From NCBI GenBank assembly GCA_964578975.1, contig CAZOFA010000071.1, forward strand, positions 1 to 12,700: 12,700 nucleotides of DNA, read 5' to 3'. The notes beneath the pieces are model-generated. The model did no database searches. It was not told the origin of the DNA and worked only from the letters and a program-made list of their open reading frames with translations. The first letter of the stretch is position 1, and the number at the start of each line of letters is the position of its first letter. Shown piece after piece: positions 8,837-12,700 of the stretch. The stretch is from CAYRUP01 sp964578975 (GTDB lineage: Bacteria > Pseudomonadota > Gammaproteobacteria > DSM-16500). The translations under genes were made by a program, and so were the position numbers.

Positions 8837-8846
8837 TCACGCGTGA
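8837..8846. promoter_or_regulatory. 10-bp perfect palindrome TCACGCGTGA before the aminotransferase ribosome binding site
   Basis: TCACGCGTGA is self-complementary and ends 4 bp before the AAGGA of the aminotransferase gene, in the short gap left after the long palindrome. Its place suggests a possible operator or translation-control site, but a 10-bp palindrome can arise by chance and no second copy was noticed. Confidence 0.25.
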
Positions 8847-8862
8847 CTAAAAGGATAAAACA

Positions 8863-10137
8863 GTGTCACAAATTATTTTAGCGAAACGAGCCTGTTTACC
8901 ATCCGATACCATTGACGAAATTTTTACGCAAATTCCAATCATCAATGAAAAACGAATTGTCGATGGATTACCACCCATCATTGATTTAAGTATTGGTGAA
9001 CCGCATCTCAGTATGAATGTCGCACTTCTTCGAGATCTCACTGATTTTGTCAGTCAAAGTACGACATTTAAATATTCACCGTTGCCGGGTCATCCAGAAA
9101 CATTAGCTGCAATTGCAGCGTTGTATCAATCCTATTATCCACGTGCTTTTTTTTCCGACCAAGAAGTGATGATCACCAATGGCGCCACGCAAGGAATATG
9201 GAATGCATTAAATCTTTTAATTGAAACAGACGATGAAGTATTGGTTTTTGAGCCGCATTTCACCTCTTATTCCAATCAAATAAAAGCACTGGGCGGAAAA
9301 TTAATAAAAATTCCGACGCAAGAAAATAATTTTAAACCGTCTGGAAAATTATTAAGTGCAGCATTATCCAAACATCCGCGTGCAAAAGTTTTAATTTTAA
9401 ATTATCCGAATAATCCCACTGGAATTGATTTAACTCAACAAGAAGTGGCTGAACTGGTTGAAGTATTGCAGCGACATCCTCATGTTTCTATCATCATCGA
9501 CGATGTGTATCGTGAATTAACCTATGCCGAACATTTGACTGTGCTCGATCACGAGCCGTCGTTAAAAAATAGATGTATCGTAGTGAATTCTGCGTCTAAA
9601 GGATTAATAGGTGCACCGGGTATTCGCGCTGGCATGATTGGGGCAAATGCAGAATGGATTAAGAAAATGACAAATATCCAAGCGATGTCAGTGTGCAGTG
9701 TCTCTTGTTTTACTGAAGCGATGTTGACGATCGGCATTAAACATAAATTATCGTCCTCCAGTGATTACACCGATTGGATTAATCACTATAAAAATGAGTA
9801 TGCGACCAATAAAAAATATGTTGTGCGCGAATTAACGCATTCAGGATTTAGTGTTGTACCAGGTGAGCACGGTTTTTTTGTATTAGCGTCAAGTCATGGA
9901 ATTAATCAGGCCGTGCCAGATCACCTGCAGCCACTATTAGGTTTTAACGTCATAAAAAATGATACTCAGTTGGTTACGTATTTGTTACAGGTTGCAGGCG
10001 TCGCAGTGGTGCCCGGATCAGCATTTGGCATTGATGAACGGAGTGGATATTTACGTTTTTCCTGTGCAAATTCGCTCGATGATTTGCAACAAGCCATGTC
10101 AAATATCACGCGAGCTATAAATTATTTAACGGATTAA
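8863..10137 (+). CDS. PLP-dependent class I/II aminotransferase
   Basis: A 424-residue fold-type I aminotransferase, probably cytoplasmic, moving an amino group between an amino acid and a 2-keto acid with pyridoxal phosphate. Visible landmarks in family order: LSIGEPHLS (42-50), YSPLPGHPE (71-79), TNGATQGIWNAL (105-116, cofactor phosphate loop), NYPNNPTG (180-187), IIDDVYREL (211-219, Asp and Tyr contacting the cofactor ring), SASKGLIGAPGIRAG (243-257) with Lys246 as the Schiff-base lysine and Arg255, and YLRFSCA (396-402) with Arg398 as the likely substrate-carboxylate arginine. The start is GTG, supported by AAGGA at 8851-8855 seven bases upstream. The substrate cannot be told from these motifs; aspartate/aromatic-type and alanine/valine-type enzymes share them. 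The next gene, an MFS transporter, begins 2 bp after the stop, suggesting joint uptake and conversion of a substrate. Confidence 0.9.
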   Translation: MSQIILAKRACLPSDTIDEIFTQIPIINEKRIVDGLPPIIDLSIGEPHLSMNVALLRDLTDFVSQSTTFKYSPLPGHPETLAAIAALYQSYYPRAFFSDQEVMITNGATQGIWNALNLLIETDDEVLVFEPHFTSYSNQIKALGGKLIKIPTQENNFKPSGKLLSAALSKHPRAKVLILNYPNNPTGIDLTQQEVAELVEVLQRHPHVSIIIDDVYRELTYAEHLTVLDHEPSLKNRCIVVNSASKGLIGAPGIRAGMIGANAEWIKKMTNIQAMSVCSVSCFTEAMLTIGIKHKLSSSSDYTDWINHYKNEYATNKKYVVRELTHSGFSVVPGEHGFFVLASSHGINQAVPDHLQPLLGFNVIKNDTQLVTYLLQVAGVAVVPGSAFGIDERSGYLRFSCANSLDDLQQAMSNITRAINYLTD

Positions 10138-10139
10138 TT

Positions 10140-11423
10140 ATGTCATCAAAAATATCTTCGCTGGATCGCAAAATTATATTTTTATCTTCGTTGGGCGGCG
10201 CGTTAGAGTTTTATGATTTTATCATTTATGTTTTCTTCGCCAGTGAATTCAGCGAATTATTTTTCCCGAGCAACAATCATTTTTCATCAATGATGAGTGT
10301 CTATGCAACATTTGCCATTGGTTATCTGATTCGACCGATCGGCGGAATGATATTCAGTCATATTGGCGATCGATATGGGCGAAAAAAAACATTTGTCGCG
10401 ACTTTGCTCTTAATGGCATTACCCACTTTTTTAATGGGCTTACTGCCGACCTATGCAATGATCGGAAATAATGCCGCTGTATTATTAATTTTGTTACGCA
10501 TTTTACAAGGTTTATCGGTGGGCGGTGAAATTCCTGGCGCGATTACGTTTGCGGGTGAACATGTCGATCCCAATCGACGCGGTTTAACCTGCGCGATTAT
10601 TTTTTTCGGCATTAATTTTGGTTTAATATTGGGTTCGGGTATCAGCACATTGCTTTCGATAGTCTGTACGCATGAGCAGATCTTAACGTGGGGTTGGCGC
10701 TTACCTTTTATTTTTGGCGGTGTGTTAGGTGTTGTGAGTTTTTATTTACGTAAACAGTTAACCGAAACACCTGTTTTTAGTGATTTTCAAGCGAAAACGC
10801 AGCACGTGCAAGCGCGCTATCCAATTGTGAACGTTTTATCGAGCTATCGCATGCAATTGTTTCAAGGAATTGCGCTCACTTGGCTGGATGCTGTGATTGT
10901 TTGTCTGTTATTTTTGTATTTACCCACTTATTTGACGTCGATTTTACATTATCCCAAAGAGACGATTAATATCATTAACACGTTTACGTTAATTTTAAAT
11001 GCCATGATGATCATTGTCATCGGTTGGCTATCTGATTATTTCGGTCGGCGTATTTTTTTAATTATCGGTTCTTTAATTTTTATTTTGTTTGGTTACGGCT
11101 TATTTTATTTGCTGGCTCAACAACAAGTCATCCATGTTGTGATCGTCATGCTCATTGTGGCAGTATGCAGTGCGTGTATCACCGGTATTTATACTTGTGC
11201 CATCATCGAATTATTTCCAACACCCGTGCGTTATACGGGTATGGCATTATCTTATAATATCGGTTTTGCTTTTTTTGGTGGATTAACCCCATTGATTGCA
11301 ACTGGTTTAATTAACTTTACAGGGAATATTTTATCGCCTAGTTTTTACTTAATACTGAGCGCAACCATTTGTTTAATTGGCGCGATAACCCTCAAAAATA
11401 GGCATAGGCAACAGTTGATTTAG
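10140..11423 (+). CDS. MFS transporter, metabolite:H+ symporter (ProP/MHS-like) type
   Basis: A 427-residue inner-membrane permease with about twelve hydrophobic segments, a normal length for the family. MHS-type signatures: GALEFYDFIIYVFFA in helix 1 (20-34), RPIGGMIFSHIGDRYGRKK (65-83, the motif-A loop between helices 2 and 3), LRILQGLSVGGEIPGA (119-134), a second motif-A copy GWLSDYFGRR (295-304), and ELFPTPVRYTGMALSYN (357-373). Known members carry proline/betaine, dicarboxylates, shikimate or related compounds by proton symport; the substrate here is not readable. It starts 2 bp after the aminotransferase stop with only a weak GGA upstream, so translational coupling is likely. This pairing suggests import of an amino acid or keto acid for transamination. 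No GC-rich terminator follows. Confidence 0.92.
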   Translation: MSSKISSLDRKIIFLSSLGGALEFYDFIIYVFFASEFSELFFPSNNHFSSMMSVYATFAIGYLIRPIGGMIFSHIGDRYGRKKTFVATLLLMALPTFLMGLLPTYAMIGNNAAVLLILLRILQGLSVGGEIPGAITFAGEHVDPNRRGLTCAIIFFGINFGLILGSGISTLLSIVCTHEQILTWGWRLPFIFGGVLGVVSFYLRKQLTETPVFSDFQAKTQHVQARYPIVNVLSSYRMQLFQGIALTWLDAVIVCLLFLYLPTYLTSILHYPKETINIINTFTLILNAMMIIVIGWLSDYFGRRIFLIIGSLIFILFGYGLFYLLAQQQVIHVVIVMLIVAVCSACITGIYTCAIIELFPTPVRYTGMALSYNIGFAFFGGLTPLIATGLINFTGNILSPSFYLILSATICLIGAITLKNRHRQQLI

Positions 11424-11425
11424 GG

Positions 11426-11454
11426 TTGCTCTATTATACTGATAGTATTATACT
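11426..11454 (+). promoter_or_regulatory. Candidate sigma-70-type promoter of the ATPase gene
   Basis: TTGCTC (11426-11431), a 17-bp spacer and TATACT (11449-11454) give a reasonable -35/-10 pair, placing the start of transcription near 11461 and leaving about 50 nt of leader. The spacer and -10 lie inside repeat copies 1 and 2, so a protein binding those repeats would block polymerase. A second possible -10, TATAAT (11483-11488), sits in copy 3 but has only a poor -35 (TACATT, 11460-11465). Confidence 0.45.
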
Positions 11455-11496
11455 AATAGTACATTATATATTTACCTGGTAGTATAATACTGATAG
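11432..11496 (+). repeat. Three-copy 14-bp repeat with palindromic cores (candidate operators)
   Basis: TATTATACTGATAG (11432-11445) is followed directly by TATTATACTAATAG (11446-11459), and after 23 bp by TATAATACTGATAG (11483-11496). The junction of copies 1 and 2 makes the palindrome TAGTATTATACTA (11443-11455), and copy 3 carries AGTATAATACT (11481-11491). The first palindrome covers the likely -10 element, and copy 3 runs into the AGGA ribosome binding site. This layout fits an operator for self-control or for an outside regulator; AT-rich composition raises the chance of accidental palindromes. Confidence 0.6.
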
Positions 11497-11509
11497 GAAA
11501 TTATAGAAA

Positions 11510-12619
11510 ATGACTGATATTTTTCATCGCGGTATTGCAAGCGGAGATGGTTTCTGTAATCGGGTTGAAGAACTCGACCGGTTAAAGAAAAACATCCATA
11601 AAGGCACCCATACAGTGCTTATTTCTCCCAGACGTTATGGCAAAACCAGTTTAGCACTGCGAGCGATTGAATTAAGTAAATTACCTTCTGCCAATATTGA
11701 TCTGTTTATGAAGTCAGATGAATCAGCGATTATTACTGAGTTTTTATCAGGTGTCAGTGGTCTGATTTCCAAGACAATTAATGCAACCGAACTTGCATTA
11801 AAAAAAGTAGAATCGTTATTAAAAAATATTACCATCTCAATGAAGTTAGGAAAATTTGGTTTTGAGTTCCAGCTTACACCGCAAACCACTGATCATAAAA
11901 AAAATTTAAAATTGTTGTTGGTTGGTCTTGATGAGTTGCTGGCAAAATTAAATAAGCATGCCATTATTTTCATCGATGAAATCCAAGCAATTTCAGGTTC
12001 CCCATTTTGTGATGAAGTAGAGTCTTCATTACGCTTCGTTGCACAAAAAACGAAAAATATTAGTTTTATTTTTTCAGGAAGTAGTCGGCATTTATTGAGC
12101 CAAATGTTTAATGATCGTAGCAGACCATTATACAAGCTTTGCCATACGATGACTCTCCACAGAATTTCTGCAACACATTACGAATCTTTCATCAACAAAT
12201 TATCGATCAAAACATGGAAAAAACCATTTTCAAAAGAAGTCTTACAAGAAATTTTTTGTTGTACTAAATTACATTCATATTACATGAATATTTTATGTGG
12301 TTACTTGTTCGAACAAGTTCGTATACCAACAGCACAAGATGTCATTGACGTTTGGGAAAAAATTTGTCGTGAGGAACAAGGATCGATTGCAAAAGAAATT
12401 GAATTTTTGACCGCTAAACAAAAACATTTATTACAGGAAATTGCCAAACATCCAAAACTTACAGAGCCAACGGCAAAAGAGTTTGTCAACAAAGTTAATT
12501 TAACCCCCAAGGGAATTCTAGGCGCGATTGAAATATTGCAACGACACGATTTTATTGAGCGCGCAGAAACAGGGGAATTTTATCTGGTGGATCCTGTTTT
12601 AGAATATTGGTCAACTTAA
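11510..12619 (+). CDS. STAND-type AAA+ ATPase with C-terminal winged helix (ATPase_2-like), function unknown
   Basis: A 369-residue soluble P-loop ATPase. FCNRVEELDRL (15-25) is the usual lead-in of the archaeal-ATPase/MNS group of STAND proteins. The Walker A segment is ISPRRYGKTSL (38-48), with Ser39 where many P-loops have Gly; Lys45 and Thr46 are intact. Walker B is IIFIDEIQ (152-159, Asp156 and Glu157), and FIFSGSSRHLL (187-195) is a sensor-1-like strand. A helical region follows, then a winged-helix domain at about 300-365 ending in the family-like LVDPVLEYW. STAND ATPases act as nucleotide-dependent switches; this single-gene class is common but mostly uncharacterised, with roles in defence, mobile elements or regulation all possible. 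AGGA (11495-11498) lies 11 bp before the ATG. It has no partner gene in view, has its own promoter region, and is followed at once by interspersed repeats. Confidence 0.85.
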   Translation: MTDIFHRGIASGDGFCNRVEELDRLKKNIHKGTHTVLISPRRYGKTSLALRAIELSKLPSANIDLFMKSDESAIITEFLSGVSGLISKTINATELALKKVESLLKNITISMKLGKFGFEFQLTPQTTDHKKNLKLLLVGLDELLAKLNKHAIIFIDEIQAISGSPFCDEVESSLRFVAQKTKNISFIFSGSSRHLLSQMFNDRSRPLYKLCHTMTLHRISATHYESFINKLSIKTWKKPFSKEVLQEIFCCTKLHSYYMNILCGYLFEQVRIPTAQDVIDVWEKICREEQGSIAKEIEFLTAKQKHLLQEIAKHPKLTEPTAKEFVNKVNLTPKGILGAIEILQRHDFIERAETGEFYLVDPVLEYWST

Positions 12620-12622
12620 TAC

Positions 12623-12700
12623 CGTCATTGCGAGCGCGAGCCCCTTCGTCATTGCGAGCGAAGCCCCTTCGTCATTGCGAGCGAAGCGAAGCAATCCAGG
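12623..12700 (+). repeat. Tandem array of CGTCATTGCGAG interspersed repeat units (two truncated, one full)
   Basis: Three units begin CGTCATTGCGAGCG at 12623, 12647 and 12670. The first two are short (24 and 23 bp, both ending AGCCCCTT). The third reads through GAAGCGAAGCAATCC and can fold through ATTGC (12674-12678) and GCAAT (12691-12695). The array starts 3 bp after the ATPase stop and reaches the window edge, so it may continue. The unit matches the one at 85-108, which lies in the opposite orientation. Confidence 0.8.

Noticed and set aside
8675..8881. Open plus-strand frame overlapping the sodC end and the long palindrome
   Set aside because: It overlaps sodC and the aminotransferase start, its middle is the translated repeat, it has no recognisable protein features, and its open length reflects the GC-rich palindrome.
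12623..12700. Tandem units as a CRISPR array
   Set aside because: The repeats abut each other without unique spacers of regular length, and no cas gene is present.

Overview
The window looks like chromosomal DNA from an AT-rich gammaproteobacterium. The gene families (bacterial alpha-2-macroglobulin with PBP1C, periplasmic Cu/Zn superoxide dismutase, a metabolite:H+ symporter-type MFS permease) and the short GC-rich interspersed repeats would suit a Legionellales/Coxiella-like lineage. That placement is inference from general resemblance, not from a marker gene. No rRNA, tRNA, CRISPR array, transposase, integrase or phage gene was recognised. Coding density is high and every major gene looks intact.

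Layout. (1) 1-108: window edge, holding a possible first few codons of a minus-strand gene, a T-run and one interspersed repeat that starts directly after the next gene's stop codon. (2) 109-5820, minus: a 1903-residue alpha-2-macroglobulin-like protease trap with an intact CTEQ thioester motif. (3) 5821-5876: a short shared leader between divergent genes. (4) 5877-8171, plus: pbpC (penicillin-binding protein 1C), followed 12 bp later by sodC (8184-8693). (5) 8694-8862: a gap of about 170 bp filled mostly by an imperfect palindrome with 41-nt arms. (6) 8863-10137 and 10140-11423, plus: a class I/II aminotransferase and an MHS-type MFS transporter, 2 bp apart, almost certainly one operon. (7) 11424-11509: an AT-rich control region with three copies of a 14-bp repeat. 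(8) 11510-12619, plus: an orphan STAND-type ATPase with a C-terminal winged helix. (9) 12620-12700: three tandem copies, two of them truncated, of the repeat also seen at the left end.

How the genes may work together. The alpha-2-macroglobulin and PBP1C are a known genomic pair thought to protect and repair the envelope: one traps invading proteases, the other rebuilds peptidoglycan. Here they are divergent, and a secreted superoxide dismutase sits in the pbpC transcription unit. This suggests, as inference, an envelope-protection module against proteolytic and oxidative attack. The aminotransferase/transporter pair looks like uptake and transamination of an amino or keto acid; its substrate cannot be read from sequence. 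The terminal ATPase, with palindromic repeats over its promoter and close to its ribosome binding site, is the least understood gene here. I do not see a convincing complete new multi-gene system; the best leads are that ATPase with its control region and the palindromic repeat at 8731-8828.
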